64,000 bases of DNA from Bradyrhizobium cytisi (GTDB taxonomy: Bacteria; Pseudomonadota; Alphaproteobacteria; Rhizobiales; Xanthobacteraceae): NCBI RefSeq assembly GCF_008123515.1, contig NZ_VSSR01000016.1, forward strand, positions 186,001 to 250,000. Reading direction: 5' to 3'. Shown piece by piece: positions 18,624-28,180 of the stretch. The notes under the pieces were generated by a model. The model ran no database searches and was not told the origin of the DNA. It worked only from the letters and a program-made list of their open reading frames with translations. A program made the position numbers and the translations under genes. Numbering within the stretch: position 1 is the stretch's first letter; the number at the start of each line of letters is the position of its first letter.

Positions 18624-19380
18624 GGTCGTTGTCGCGCAGGTCGCCATCGTCCTTGCGCTTCTCCTGACCTGGGAACTCGGCGTACGTTCGGGCGTCATCG
18701 ATTCGTTCTTCTTTCCGGCGCCGTCGACCCTCGTCGGCCGAATAAAAGAGTGGATGTCGACCGCCGATTTCTGGACCGATGTCGGCACCACGCTGGTCGA
18801 GACGATCCTGTCCTTCATCGTCGGGATTGCGATCGGCACAGCGCTCGGAATCTGGCTCGGCCTGAATCCGTTCACCGCTGACGTTGTTCAGCCATTCATC
18901 AAGATTTTCAACGCGATCCCACGGATCCTGCTGGGACCGATCTTTGTCATCTGGTTCGGGTTAGGGCTGACGTCCAAGGTCGCGCTCGGCGTGACTCTGG
19001 TGCTGTTTGTTGCATTCTTCAACACCTTCCAGGGGGTGCGCGAGGTCAATCCGGTCGTCCTGGCAAACGCGCGGCTATTGCGCGCTTCAAAATCCTCGTT
19101 GTTGCGCCACGTCTATCTGCCATCCGCCACCACCTGGATTCTATCGAGCCTGCGGGTCTCCGTCGGCATGGCAGTTATGGGCGCCGTCGTGGCCGAATAT
19201 CTCGGCTCATCCGCCGGATTGGGGCACCTGATCGCGCAAGCCGAGGGTGTGCTCGATGCGACCGGCGTGTTCGCTGGAATCATCGTGTTGTCCGCTTTCG
19301 TTGTTGCTCTCGACGCCGTCGTCGACCGCGCAGAAAAGCGGCTCCTCGTCTGGCGGCCGCCGGCCGCTCACGAGACCTGA
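18607..19380 (+). CDS. NitT/TauT-type ABC transporter permease
   Basis: A 257-residue inner-membrane protein with about six hydrophobic segments, and the permease loop facing the ATPase (EVNPVVLANARLLRASKSSLLRHVYLPSATTWIL). The ATG at 18607 lies inside the end of the ATPase gene, coupling their translation. The family imports small anions from a periplasmic binding protein. Confidence 0.9.
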   Translation: MPRRTKVVVAQVAIVLALLLTWELGVRSGVIDSFFFPAPSTLVGRIKEWMSTADFWTDVGTTLVETILSFIVGIAIGTALGIWLGLNPFTADVVQPFIKIFNAIPRILLGPIFVIWFGLGLTSKVALGVTLVLFVAFFNTFQGVREVNPVVLANARLLRASKSSLLRHVYLPSATTWILSSLRVSVGMAVMGAVVAEYLGSSAGLGHLIAQAEGVLDATGVFAGIIVLSAFVVALDAVVDRAEKRLLVWRPPAAHET

Positions 19381-19411
19381 CCTTTATGCTTCGTCAATCA
19401 TGGAGATGCAC

Positions 19412-20434
19412 ATGCGCGCGTTGATGCGACTGATCGTGGGTGTGGCCGCGACCGGCCTCTGGCTCAGTTCGGCCAATGCCTCCGAACCGGAGAAGGCGAC
19501 ACTGAAGATCGCCGTCGGTTCTCAAATCCTGAACTACATGCCTCTCGAACTTGGGGTAAAGCTCGGCACCTTCAGGGAGGAAGGTCTCGATGTCACAGTT
19601 GAGAATTTCCAGGCCGGCGGCTCCAAGGCGCTGCAGGCCCTGATCGGCGGCTCGGTCGACGGTACCGTTGGCTTCTATGATCACACGATTCAGATGCAGG
19701 CGCAGGGCAAGGATATCTCCTGTGTCTTCCTGCTCAATGACATACCCGGGGTTCTTCTCGGGGTGCGTAGCGATCTCGCTGACAAGGTGAAAACCGGCGC
19801 TGACCTCAAGGGGCTTAAGCTCGGCATCACGGCTCCCGGTTCGTCGACGGACACGATGGCACGGTACTACATCAAGAAAGCACGGTTAGGACCGCGCGAC
19901 ATCAACATCATCGCGGTTGGAAGCGGCGCGCCGGGCATGGTGGCGCTCGAGGCCAAGAACATCGACGCGCTGGTCTATTTCGACCCGATTGCCACGCTGC
20001 TCTCGAGGAAGAATATAGCCAAGCCGCTGTTCGACGCGCGTACGGTCGAAGGCTCCAAGACCGCCTTCGGTGGGATCTATCCGACCGCCTGCCTCTACCT
20101 GCAGCAATCATTTATCGACAAAAATCCCGAGACCGTGCAGCGGCTGGTCAACGCCTTGCTGAAGACCCACCGCTGGATCAACTCGGTGGCGACCGAGCAA
20201 CTCGTCGATGCGATCCCTGCCGGATACAAGACCGATAATCGCGAGGTGAACATCGAGATCTTGAAGGCGTCAAAAGCGTTGTTTTCCCAAACTGGCCTCA
20301 TGGACGCCGAGGCAGCCAAGATTCCGCTCGCTGTGCTGAGCGATTTCGATCCCAAGATCGCCGCGGCAAACATCGACCTCAGCAAGACCTTTACCAATCG
20401 CTTCACTGAGCGCGCGGCGCAACAGCTGAAATAA
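19412..20434 (+). CDS. NitT/TauT-type periplasmic substrate-binding protein
   Basis: A 340-residue exported protein with a signal peptide (MRALMRLIVGVAATGLWLSSANA) and a class F binding fold: LKIAVGSQILNYMPLELGVKLGTFREEGLDV, GSVDGTVGFYDH, LKGLKLGITAPGSSTDTMARYY and DALVYFDPIA. I chose the ATG at 19412 because GGAG lies 6 bases upstream. It delivers ligand to the permease before it. SsuA/TauA relatives bind sulfonates, pyrimidine precursors or aromatic acids, so the ligand is open. Confidence 0.88.
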   Translation: MRALMRLIVGVAATGLWLSSANASEPEKATLKIAVGSQILNYMPLELGVKLGTFREEGLDVTVENFQAGGSKALQALIGGSVDGTVGFYDHTIQMQAQGKDISCVFLLNDIPGVLLGVRSDLADKVKTGADLKGLKLGITAPGSSTDTMARYYIKKARLGPRDINIIAVGSGAPGMVALEAKNIDALVYFDPIATLLSRKNIAKPLFDARTVEGSKTAFGGIYPTACLYLQQSFIDKNPETVQRLVNALLKTHRWINSVATEQLVDAIPAGYKTDNREVNIEILKASKALFSQTGLMDAEAAKIPLAVLSDFDPKIAAANIDLSKTFTNRFTERAAQQLK

Positions 20435-20480
20435 CGACCGCAACGTCGGACGAAAACACCTCAACGGAAGGCTTTGTCAG

Positions 20481-21743
20481 ATGTCCCTGCCGCTCACAGG
20501 CATCCGCGTCCTCGACCTGTCGAACGTATTGGCAGGCCCGTTCTGCGGCTATCATCTCGCGCGCCTCGGCGCGGAGGTCATCAAGGTTGAAAACCCGAAT
20601 GGCGGCGATCTCGCGCGCCGCCTCGGCGGCGATCCACAAAGGGCGGAGCGTCTGCAGGGCCTCTCCTTCGTCGCGGTCAACGCCGGCAAGCAGTCGGTCG
20701 CGCTCGACCTGAAATCGCAAGCGGGCAAAGATGCGTTTCTTCGGCTCGCTTCCGAAGCAGACGTCGTTCTCGAAAACTTCCGGCCCAAGGTCATGGAGAG
20801 GCTTGGTCTCGGCTTCGACATCTTGAGCAAGTGCAACCAACGGCTCGTCTATTGTGCGATCTCCGGTTTTGGGCAAAACGGCCCCTGGTCCGCCCGACCG
20901 GCCTACGATCAGATCGTCCAGGGCCTTTCGGGCGCCATGAGTGTGACGGGTGACGCAGCCTCGGCCCCGCTGCGGACCGGCTTTCCGATTTCTGACACCA
21001 TCTCCGGGCTGACGGCCGCATTTGCCATCGCCGCAGCGCTTGTCGAGCAGCGACACACGGGCCGTGGCCGTTTCATCGACGTGTCGCTGCTTGAGGCGAC
21101 CATCGCGGCGATGGGATGGGTCGTCTCCAATCACCTGAACGCCGGAGTGGAGCCGCAGCCGATGGGAAATGAGAACTTCACCGCCGCTCCCTCCGGCACC
21201 TTCCGCACAGCAACGGGCCCGCTGAACATAGCTGCCAACGAGCAGAAGCAGTACCGGACCTTTTGCGACCTGATCGGGCGGTCGGATCTGAAGACGGATC
21301 CGCGTTTCGCAAAACGCGAGGCGCGCAAGCTGAACCGCACGTCGTTGAATGAGGAATTGAACGCGGCCTTAAGTTCCAGGCCTGCCGAGGAATGGGAGGG
21401 TCTGCTGAATGCATCTGGCGTTCCGGCAGGCTGTGTGCTGACCGTTCCGCAAATATTGCAGCAGCCGCAACTGTTGGGCCGCAACTTCGTGGAGACGCTG
21501 CCGACTGAGCAGGCTGGCGACTCACCCTTGCGGATCACGCGCCCAGGTTTTCGGCTGGACGAGGAATTTCCGGTCCCTTCGCCGCCGCCAAGCCTCGGTG
21601 CCGACACTGAACGATGGCTGGCGCGGCTCGGCTACGCTGACCGGGAGATTGAGCAAATGGTCTCCAGTGGCGCCGCCGGAACGCCACGCCAGGGCGAGGT
21701 GCACTTTCCGCTGGTCCGTGCGGCGACGGACGGGGCGGCCTGA
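20481..21743 (+). CDS. Class III (CaiB/BaiF) CoA-transferase
   Basis: A 420-residue enzyme of the formyl-CoA transferase group. It opens with LPLTGIRVLDLSNVLAGPFCGYHLARLGAEVIKVENP. The nucleophilic Asp is probably the one in GRGRFIDVSLLEA or the equivalent in AYDQIVQGLSG; assignment needs alignment. These enzymes move CoA between carboxylic acids. It would activate the acid imported by the transporter. It is 46 bases after the binding protein and in the same operon. Confidence 0.9.
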   Translation: MSLPLTGIRVLDLSNVLAGPFCGYHLARLGAEVIKVENPNGGDLARRLGGDPQRAERLQGLSFVAVNAGKQSVALDLKSQAGKDAFLRLASEADVVLENFRPKVMERLGLGFDILSKCNQRLVYCAISGFGQNGPWSARPAYDQIVQGLSGAMSVTGDAASAPLRTGFPISDTISGLTAAFAIAAALVEQRHTGRGRFIDVSLLEATIAAMGWVVSNHLNAGVEPQPMGNENFTAAPSGTFRTATGPLNIAANEQKQYRTFCDLIGRSDLKTDPRFAKREARKLNRTSLNEELNAALSSRPAEEWEGLLNASGVPAGCVLTVPQILQQPQLLGRNFVETLPTEQAGDSPLRITRPGFRLDEEFPVPSPPPSLGADTERWLARLGYADREIEQMVSSGAAGTPRQGEVHFPLVRAATDGAA

Positions 21744-21806
21744 GCAGATCAACGAATTGGGCGCACTCGGTAAAGACCGCGCAAGCCGGTCGGATCGGAA
21801 AGCAGA

Positions 21807-22634
21807 ATGAGCGAAACAGAGCTACGAGAGCGGGCTGCGCATTGGTGGCGGACCTCGATATGCGACATAGCGCCAGGCCGCATCGCCTACCGCGGATATC
21901 CAATCGAGGAATTGATCGGGCGCATTTCGTTTCCCGCGATGATCTGGTTGATGCTGCGCGGCGAATTCCCGGCACCGATCCAGGAAAGGCTCCTGCAGGC
22001 TGCGCTGGTCGCTTCCGTCGACCATGGACCGCACGCGCCTTCAATCGCCATTGCGCAGATGGCCGTCAGCTGCGGGTTGCCGCTCAATGGGGCGATGGCG
22101 TCTGCGATCAATACGCTCGATGATGTGCATGGCGGCGCCGGAGAGCAGGCGATCGAACTGTACGAGGAGGTCCTGCGACGCAGCGAGGCCGGGCACATCG
22201 ATGAGGCTGCGGCCGATGCCATCGATCACTTCACCCGCACGCGCAGCAAATATCTCCCTGGCTTCGGTCATCGGTTTCATCCCATTGACCCGCGTGCCGA
22301 ACCGTTGCTCGCGTTGGTGGATGCCGCGGTAAGCGACGGTGCTGTGAGTGGTCGCTACGCCAACGCTGCGCGCGCGATCGAGCGCGTCATGCAAAAGCGC
22401 AAGGGCAAGCTCATTCCCATGAACATCGACGGGGCTACCGCGGTGATTTATGGAGAACTCGGCTTTGCGGCGCCCCTAGCGCGGGGCATCTTCTGCCTGT
22501 CGCGCGCGGTCGGCATTCTAGCGCACGCGTGGGAGCAGACCGGACGCAAGGACCGCAACAAAGGACCCATGCCGAAGCTGTTTGCCTACAAATACGAGGG
22601 GCAGCCGAAACGAAGCCTGAAAAGCGCGCCATGA
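21807..22634 (+). CDS. Citrate synthase-like protein, probable citryl-CoA-lyase type
   Basis: A 275-residue protein, much shorter than citrate synthase (about 430), matching the small-domain-plus-core architecture of citryl-CoA lyase-like proteins. Landmarks are IAYRGYPIEELIGRISF, LDDVHGGAGEQAIELYEEV and YLPGFGHRFHPIDPRAEPLL. It could cleave a CoA thioester of a citrate-like acid into acetyl-CoA and an oxoacid. Next to a CoA-transferase, that suggests activation followed by C-C cleavage. The stop overlaps the lactonase start (ATGA). Confidence 0.8.
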   Translation: MSETELRERAAHWWRTSICDIAPGRIAYRGYPIEELIGRISFPAMIWLMLRGEFPAPIQERLLQAALVASVDHGPHAPSIAIAQMAVSCGLPLNGAMASAINTLDDVHGGAGEQAIELYEEVLRRSEAGHIDEAAADAIDHFTRTRSKYLPGFGHRFHPIDPRAEPLLALVDAAVSDGAVSGRYANAARAIERVMQKRKGKLIPMNIDGATAVIYGELGFAAPLARGIFCLSRAVGILAHAWEQTGRKDRNKGPMPKLFAYKYEGQPKRSLKSAP

Positions 22635-23554
22635 TGTACCTCGACGGCCCCCCACGGGTCATTGAAACGCGTGTCTTGTCAACCATGCCGGCCGAATTTC
22701 GTCGGCCCGGGCTTCGCTCAGACTGGGCGGACGCCAATCGGGGCGGCAAGCCCGTGGACTGCTTCATCGAGGGGCCGTCGTTCGATGCGTCCGGAAATCT
22801 CTATCTGGTCGACATTCCCTTCGGCCGCATCTTCAGGATTGCAACCGACGGCAGCTGGTCCTTAGTCATCGAATATGATGGCTGGCCAAACGGCCTGAAG
22901 ATCGCGCCTGATGGCCGCATCCTGGTTGCCGATTACATGAATGGCCTCATGGAACTGGATGCGCGTCGCGGCACGATCCGCACTCTGCTAGGTCACCGCA
23001 ATTCCGAATCGTTCAGAGGCTGCAACGACCTGCATATCGCATCGACTGGCGACATCTATTTTACGGACCAGGGCCAGACCGGACTGCACGATCCAAGCGG
23101 CCGTGTGTTTCGCCTGCGTCCCGACGGACGACTTGACTGCCTGATCTCCAACGGACCAAGCCCGAATGGTCTTGTTCTCGACCCCAACGAGACTGTCCTG
23201 TTCGTGGCGATGACCCGGGACAACTGCGTCTGGCGCGTGCCCCTGACGAAAGATGGGGGCGTCGCAAAGGTCGGCAAGTTCAGCTCATTTTTCGGAACGA
23301 GCGGTCCTGATGGATTGGCGATAGATGCCAAGGGACAGCTGTTTGTTGCGCATGCATCACTTGGGCATGTTTTCGTGCTCGCCGCGAATGGTGAGTGCAT
23401 CGCCCGCATCAGATCCTGCACCGGCTCGACCTGCACGAATATCGCCTTTGGTCCAGACGGCGCATTGTACATTACAGAATCATCGACTGGGTCGGTGCTA
23501 ATCGCAGATCTTGACAGCCTGTCTAATAGAACTAGGGGAGGCCACAGGACTTGA
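22631..23554 (+). CDS. SMP-30/gluconolactonase-family protein
   Basis: A 307-residue six-bladed beta-propeller: FIEGPSFDASGNLYLVDIPFGRIFRI, DGWPNGLKIAPDGRILVADYMNG, NDLHIASTGDIYFTDQGQTG, PNGLVLDPNETVLFVAMTRDN and DGLAIDAKGQLFVAHASLG. The metal-binding Glu, Asn and Asp positions are in place. Such enzymes hydrolyse lactones. The ATG overlaps the previous stop, so it is the last gene of the IclR-controlled operon. Confidence 0.87.
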   Translation: MMYLDGPPRVIETRVLSTMPAEFRRPGLRSDWADANRGGKPVDCFIEGPSFDASGNLYLVDIPFGRIFRIATDGSWSLVIEYDGWPNGLKIAPDGRILVADYMNGLMELDARRGTIRTLLGHRNSESFRGCNDLHIASTGDIYFTDQGQTGLHDPSGRVFRLRPDGRLDCLISNGPSPNGLVLDPNETVLFVAMTRDNCVWRVPLTKDGGVAKVGKFSSFFGTSGPDGLAIDAKGQLFVAHASLGHVFVLAANGECIARIRSCTGSTCTNIAFGPDGALYITESSTGSVLIADLDSLSNRTRGGHRT

Positions 23555-23914
23555 TCGCATGCGCGTCGTGCGGCAGGTGTCGAGATAGTTTTGTGTGTGA
23601 GCACGGAAATGATGCCCACGCCCTAACGGATCCGACCATTGATCAGAAAACGGGCAAGGAACGACGTGGTGGCTCAACAAACTTGGTCGACCAGCCTCCT
23701 CCGGCGTGAAGGCGCAAGTAAAAGAAATCTCGCACCGAAATTGCTGTCCGAACGCTTTCGAGTGATCGTTGTCGCGCGCTACCGTACGAGGCAGCCCTCC
23801 TATGTTCGCTTTGACGCTTTTGGGCTGCACGAGCAGCTCTCATCCGGGTGTCCGGGTTTAGGTGTCAGCATCGCGGACAAAGAAGTGACGGAGAACAACT
23901 CGAAGGAAGCAACG
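23555..23914. other. Intergenic region after the lactonase gene
   Basis: A 109-codon plus-strand frame (23639-23965) has no recognised features and I do not call it. Sequence shared with the second LysR locus begins near 23915. Confidence 0.35.
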
Positions 23915-23981
23915 CAAGCAAATGGAGTGACGCATTCGCGACAGAATGTGAGCACTGGCAACTAGCCATGGGGTTTCGACC

Positions 23982-24899
23982 GTGCCTGTGGAATTTCGAG
24001 ATCTACGCTGGGCGATCGTCGCGTCCCAGCACCGAAGCCTCCGTCAAGCGGCAGAAGCGCTCAACATCAAGCAGTCGACTCTTAGTCGCCGCTTGCGCAA
24101 TCTCGAATGCAAGTTGGGCAGCACTCTGTTCGAGCGCACAAATGGCGGTACGCGACCGACCATCGAAGGTCAGGAATTCCTCGATGCCGCCCGGCGCGTC
24201 GTGGGCGAAACTGATGCAATGACCGCTCGTCTCAAGACCCGCTCGCGTGGCGAGAGCGGTCGGTTGACCATCGGCATCCACACCTCCCTCTCAGCCGGCA
24301 ATCTCCGGGCCACTCTCCTCGAGCACCGGCACCGCTTCCCCGATGTCGATAGACAACTGGTCGACGGAGCGAGCGACCATCTGATCTCGGATCTCGCCAG
24401 CTCCGCCGTTGACGTCGCCTTGGTGGCCGAGCCCAATCCGAAATGGAGTGACAGGTCATTGTTGCTCTGGAGCGAGCGTGTCGTTGCCGCCCTCCCCGCG
24501 AACCATCCGTTGACGGGCCGTGAAGTAGTTCACTGGGGCGAACTGAGGAACGAATCGCTTTTAATGTCACAGCGAGGCCCGGGACCGGAATTCCTGAAGC
24601 TCCTCATCAGCAAATTGGGATCCTCCGACCCTTGCCTGCTGCTTCGCCATGATGTCGTGCTCGACCGCCTCCTCTCCTTGGTCGGCGTGGGCTGGGGCAT
24701 TCTACTGATATTGGAAAGTGCGACTGGCGCAGTCTATCCGGGTGTCACCTTCCGCGAGGTGCATGATGCCGAGGGCCCGACGCGGCTGAGCTTCCGCGCC
24801 TACTGGCGGCAGGCCAACGGCAATCCATCATTGCGTCCGTTTCTTGACCTGCTTCGTGAACGCTACCCGGATCTCTCAGCCGCTCCAGGATTGGACTGA
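23982..24899 (+). CDS. LysR-family transcriptional regulator (intact copy)
   Basis: A 305-residue regulator starting with GTG. The winged helix is at residues 1-60 (FRDLRWAIVASQHRSLRQAA and QSTLSRRLRNLECKLGSTLFERTNGGTRPT), followed by a LysR effector domain (GRLTIGIHTSLSAGNLRATL and DVALVAEPNPKWSDRSLLLW). It converges on the DUF2274 gene with a 37-base overlap. Its partner copy at 38499 is frameshifted, so this is the only functional version in the window. It may control conjugation genes; this is inference from its association with trb in both copies. Confidence 0.88.
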   Translation: MPVEFRDLRWAIVASQHRSLRQAAEALNIKQSTLSRRLRNLECKLGSTLFERTNGGTRPTIEGQEFLDAARRVVGETDAMTARLKTRSRGESGRLTIGIHTSLSAGNLRATLLEHRHRFPDVDRQLVDGASDHLISDLASSAVDVALVAEPNPKWSDRSLLLWSERVVAALPANHPLTGREVVHWGELRNESLLMSQRGPGPEFLKLLISKLGSSDPCLLLRHDVVLDRLLSLVGVGWGILLILESATGAVYPGVTFREVHDAEGPTRLSFRAYWRQANGNPSLRPFLDLLRERYPDLSAAPGLD

Positions 24900-25120
24900 G
24901 CAGCACTTCGCCGTGCTTTCGTAAAGGCGTGATCGGTCGCCATGAAACGCTCGATCATCGGTGCGATCAATTTGGCGGGCTCAATCGGTGTCGTCGCGCC
25001 TCCGCTACGCCTCAGAATCTCAGCGTAGCTTTTGAGATCCCTGAAGACCGCCGCCGGCAGCTCGATCGTGAGCTTGACCGGTTTGTCGTCTTCGAGTGGT
25101 CCAAGCTTGAGCTTCGTCAT
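24863..25120 (-). CDS. DUF2274 protein, duplicate copy
   Basis: An 85-residue protein (MTKLKLGPLEDDKPVKLTIE, then FRDLKSYAEILRRSGGATTP) almost identical to the copy at 39381. DUF2274 genes regularly follow trbI in rhizobial trb operons; the charged, short, ribbon-helix-helix-like sequence suggests a small DNA-binding regulator. Here its trbI neighbour is truncated and there is no upstream operon, so expression is doubtful. Confidence 0.65.
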   Translation of the reverse strand: MTKLKLGPLEDDKPVKLTIELPAAVFRDLKSYAEILRRSGGATTPIEPAKLIAPMIERFMATDHAFTKARRSAAQSNPGAAERSG

Positions 25121-25550
25121 CGCGTACCTTTTTGTCCGTAGGGCGCCAGCACCAGGTCGCGCGTGACGATCACGCGGACCGGGAAACCTGGTCGGATGGT
25201 CAGGGTCGGCTGGATATTCAGTTGGCGCTGCACGATTTGCCGGCCGGTCTGGCTGATGCTGTTGGACGCGCCGCTGCGGATCGCTTGAACGAGATTGTTC
25301 TCGTTCTGACTCGTGCCTGCCTCGGCTCCGACGCTGAGCATGGTCGAGAGAACGGCGGCCTTGAACAGCATGCCCCAATGGTTGTCGACCTCGTCCTCGA
25401 GTCCGGCATAACCACCGGTGTCGGCGCCGGGCTGGCGTTCCAGCACGATCGATTTGACGTCCGGCATGATGATGCGTGTCCAGACCAAGAGGATTCGACT
25501 CTGGCCAAATGCGACAGAGCTGTCGTACCGGCCGATCAGCTTCGCGCCCG
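25117..25550 (-). pseudogene. trbI: trbI 3' fragment, duplicate copy
   Basis: About 145 C-terminal residues of TrbI (from LIGRYDSSVAFGQSRILLVW through VRVIVTRDLVLAPYGQKG), nearly identical to 39635-40068. The upstream part is replaced by IS701 sequence, so no complete protein can be made. It overlaps the DUF2274 start by ATGA as in the intact operon. Confidence 0.85.
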
Positions 25551-25552
25551 AA

Positions 25553-26219
25553 ACTGATGCGCCGCAACCGTCAGCATCAGCCGGCCGCCGTCAAGGCGCT
25601 CGCGATCGGCCTGCCGGCCAAAGCTTGGCGCACCATCACGTGGCGGCAAGGAACGAACGAAAAGCTGACCTCGCGCTTTGCACGCGTGCGGGTCCGTGCC
25701 GCGCATCGTGATTATTGGCAAACCACCCGGCGATTGGAGGAATGGTTGCTGATCGAATGGCCAAAAGGCGAGGACCAGCCTACCAAATACTGGCTCTCGA
25801 CATTGCCGGAGGATGTGGCATTCCGGACTCTCGTTGAGACGGCTAAATTGCGCTGGCGCATCGAACGCGACTATCAGGAACTCAAGCAAGAGGTCGGGCT
25901 CGGCCACTTCGAGGGACGCGGCTGGCGCGGCTTTCATCATCACGCAACAATGTGCATCGCAGCCTACGGATTCCTGATCTCCGAGCGGGAGACGATTCCC
26001 CCCTCAGGCGCTCGGCGCGCCCGGCCGATTCCGCTCGATCGCATTCCCGCAGATCACAGACCCCGCGGATCTGCCGCTGCGGACCCAACGTCACATTCCA
26101 TACTCGATCGCGACGATGCGACGGCGCCTCGAACATGGGCTCGTCCGAACGCTGTCGAGATGCCCTTGTTGTGCGATCAAGTTCGACCACCAGACAGATC
26201 ATCGTTTGTGACGCAGTAG
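25553..26219 (+). pseudogene. IS701-family transposase, C-terminal remnant
   Basis: About 190 residues of a transposase C terminus, with KAWRTITWRQGTNEKLTSRF, LIEWPKGEDQPTKYWLSTLP, and ETAKLRWRIERDYQELKQEVGLGHFEGRGWRG, the region with the catalytic Glu of IS701/IS4-like enzymes. The N-terminal half and its Asp residues are missing, and the first codons run backwards through trbI. Confidence 0.7.
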
Positions 26220-26229
26220 GATTAGTTAG

Positions 26230-27480
26230 CTAGACCCTATGTTCGCCCTCTGAGGTGACGGGCGGCCCGCCCCGCGGCAAGCTCCTATCGAGGGTTGCGC
26301 CGGATGGTCCGGCGCCGAGCCTCAAGCATGGGGAGCGGGCCTGATGAACGATAGCATTTTCGTGGGGCTGGATGTGCACAAGGCGACGATTTCGGTTGCG
26401 GTGGCCGAAGGGATGCGCGGTGGGGAAGTTCGTAACTTGGGAATCATCCCCAATCGCGTCGATCAGATCGAGAAGCTGGCGAAGAAGCTTGGCAAGGGTG
26501 ACCGGCAGGTAAGTTTTTTCTACGAGGCCGGTCCCTGCGGATATGGCCTGCATCGACAACTGAAGGGACTGGGGCACAACTGCATCGTGGTGGCTCCGTC
26601 GCTGATCCCGATGAAGGCCGGGGATCGGGTAAAAACCGACCGGCGCGATGCGGCGATGCTGGCCAAGCTGCACCGGAGCGGCGAGCTGACAGCGGTGTGG
26701 GTTCCGGATGCGGCGCATGAGGCCATGCGCGACTTGGTGAGAGCCCGCGCCACGGCGATGCGTGTGCTCGGCAAGGCACGGCAACATCTCTAAGGCTTCC
26801 TGCTGCGACATGGGCGCATCTATGCCGGGAAGAAGGGATGGACTCTGGCTTATCGTCGCTGGCTCACCACGGTGCGCTTCGATCACCCGGCGAGCCAAAT
26901 CGTTCTGCAGGACTACATTCATGCCGTGACCGACGCCGAGGCCCGTGTGGACTGCTTGACCAAGCGGATCGAGGAGCTGGCGCCACAATGGTCGATGACG
27001 CCATTCGTTGAGGCCGTGCAGGCCATGCGCGGCGTCGCCTTCATCGCTGCCGTGACCGTGGTTGCTGAGGTCAGCGACTTCTCCCGTTTCGACAATCCCC
27101 GCCAGTTGATGGGCTTTCTCGGCCTCGTGCCGTCGGAGCATTCGAGCGGCGCCATCATCCGACGCGGCGGTATCACTAAGGCCGGCAACGCTCTGGCCAG
27201 GCGCGCTCTGATCGAGGGGGCATGGACCTATCGCATGCAAGCTCGCGTCAGTCGCAAGCTCCATGACCGTAACGAACGCCTACCTCAAGCTATCCGCGAT
27301 ATCGCCTGGAAGGCTCAGGTCAGGCTGTGCGCCCGCTATCGCCGCTTGTCGGCGGCCGGCAAACCGAAGGTGATCGTCACCACCGCCATTGCACGCGAGA
27401 TGGTCGGCTTCCTGTGGGCGATCACCCGTCAAGTGCAACTCGGGCCGGCCGTCTGAAGAAGAGCGCTGCTCAACCATATC
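26230..27480 (+). mobile_element. IS110-family element, approximate limits
   Basis: Defined by the IS110 transposase at 26344-27456 with short flanks. IS110 elements have no clear inverted repeats, so the ends cannot be fixed by eye. Confidence 0.6.
26344..27456 (+). pseudogene. IS110-family transposase with in-frame stop
   Basis: The N-terminal DEDD domain starts MNDSIFVGLDVHKATISVAV and includes DRVKTDRRDAAMLAKLHRSGEL. A TAA at 26791-26793 stops translation after KARQHL. The same frame then continues through FLLRHGRIYAGKKGW to the C-terminal transposase_20 domain (MRGVAFIAAVTVVAEVSDFS, MGFLGLVPSEHSSG and RRGGITKAGNALARRALIEG). A single nonsense change has split an otherwise complete gene of about 370 codons. 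Confidence 0.85.
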
Positions 27481-27514
27481 GGTGCCCACGGCAGGAGGCA
27501 GGGCGCGGTGGGGA

Positions 27515-27610
27515 ATCCTCGTGAGCCGCTTTCGCGCCGAATGCCTCAATGGCCACTGGTTCCTGTCCCTTGCGGATGCCCAGGACAGAAGAGACATGGG
27601 CACATCGTTA
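27515..27610 (+). pseudogene. IS3-family transposase C-terminal scrap
   Basis: SRFRAECLNGHWFLSLADAQ matches the conserved C-terminal core of IS3 OrfB proteins (FRDECLNEHWFLSLDEA). Only about 30 residues remain. Confidence 0.5.
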
Positions 27611-28180
27611 GCGAGGGCCACCGCGTGGGCGGTCGGCAGTCGAACGCCGATTTTGCCGCACAACCACGTCCGCGCAACCAGCCCGCCATCGTGATCACGG
27701 GACAAAGCTCTACTCTTGGGTGGTCTAAAGTTCGGTCTCACTGAAAATCCCGAGATGTAACTGCTGCCGCATGAAAGTTCAGTGGCAGGTCAGGTGCAGG
27801 ATAATTCTCGGGCGTATCCACCGTATCGGTGACCTGTGAGGGATCTAGCGCTGGTGGTGCGCTCGTAGACTCCTGGTCATCGCCCGCGCTTCCGCCGCGA
27901 CGCCGTCCTGTGAGGACGTCAGATCTGCACTAAGCGTTGGCCGTAAGGGATATCAGCCGATTTGCCGAGCCCCTGTCCCTCGACTGCTAGGCATGGCGAC
28001 GATCCGAGCTCTCTCAGCTTCCGTACGTACGCGGCGCCCCGATGGTCCTTCAAGAACCTCCAGCCGGCTCACCGACCCCGTCGTTGAGCCGTCCAAATGG
28101 ACGTCCTTTTTGTTGTCCAATCCCATCCCAAACCTCCGTCCAAGCCGGAGGCTTCTTTCGCACAGCTATACCGATCCCCG
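27611..28180. other. Non-coding IS graveyard
   Basis: About 570 bases with no recognisable gene, repeat or regulatory site. Confidence 0.35.

Larger units (their letters stand above)
23915..25550 (+). repeat. Direct repeat copy 1: LysR, DUF2274, trbI 3' end
   Basis: Near-identical in long stretches to 38430-40068 and in the same orientation. It starts upstream of the lysR gene (shared GCAAATGGA/TGAC/CATTC words) and ends inside trbI at GATCAGCTT, where IS701 sequence begins. The copies differ by scattered substitutions and one base in a T run that breaks lysR in copy 2. Confidence 0.85.
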
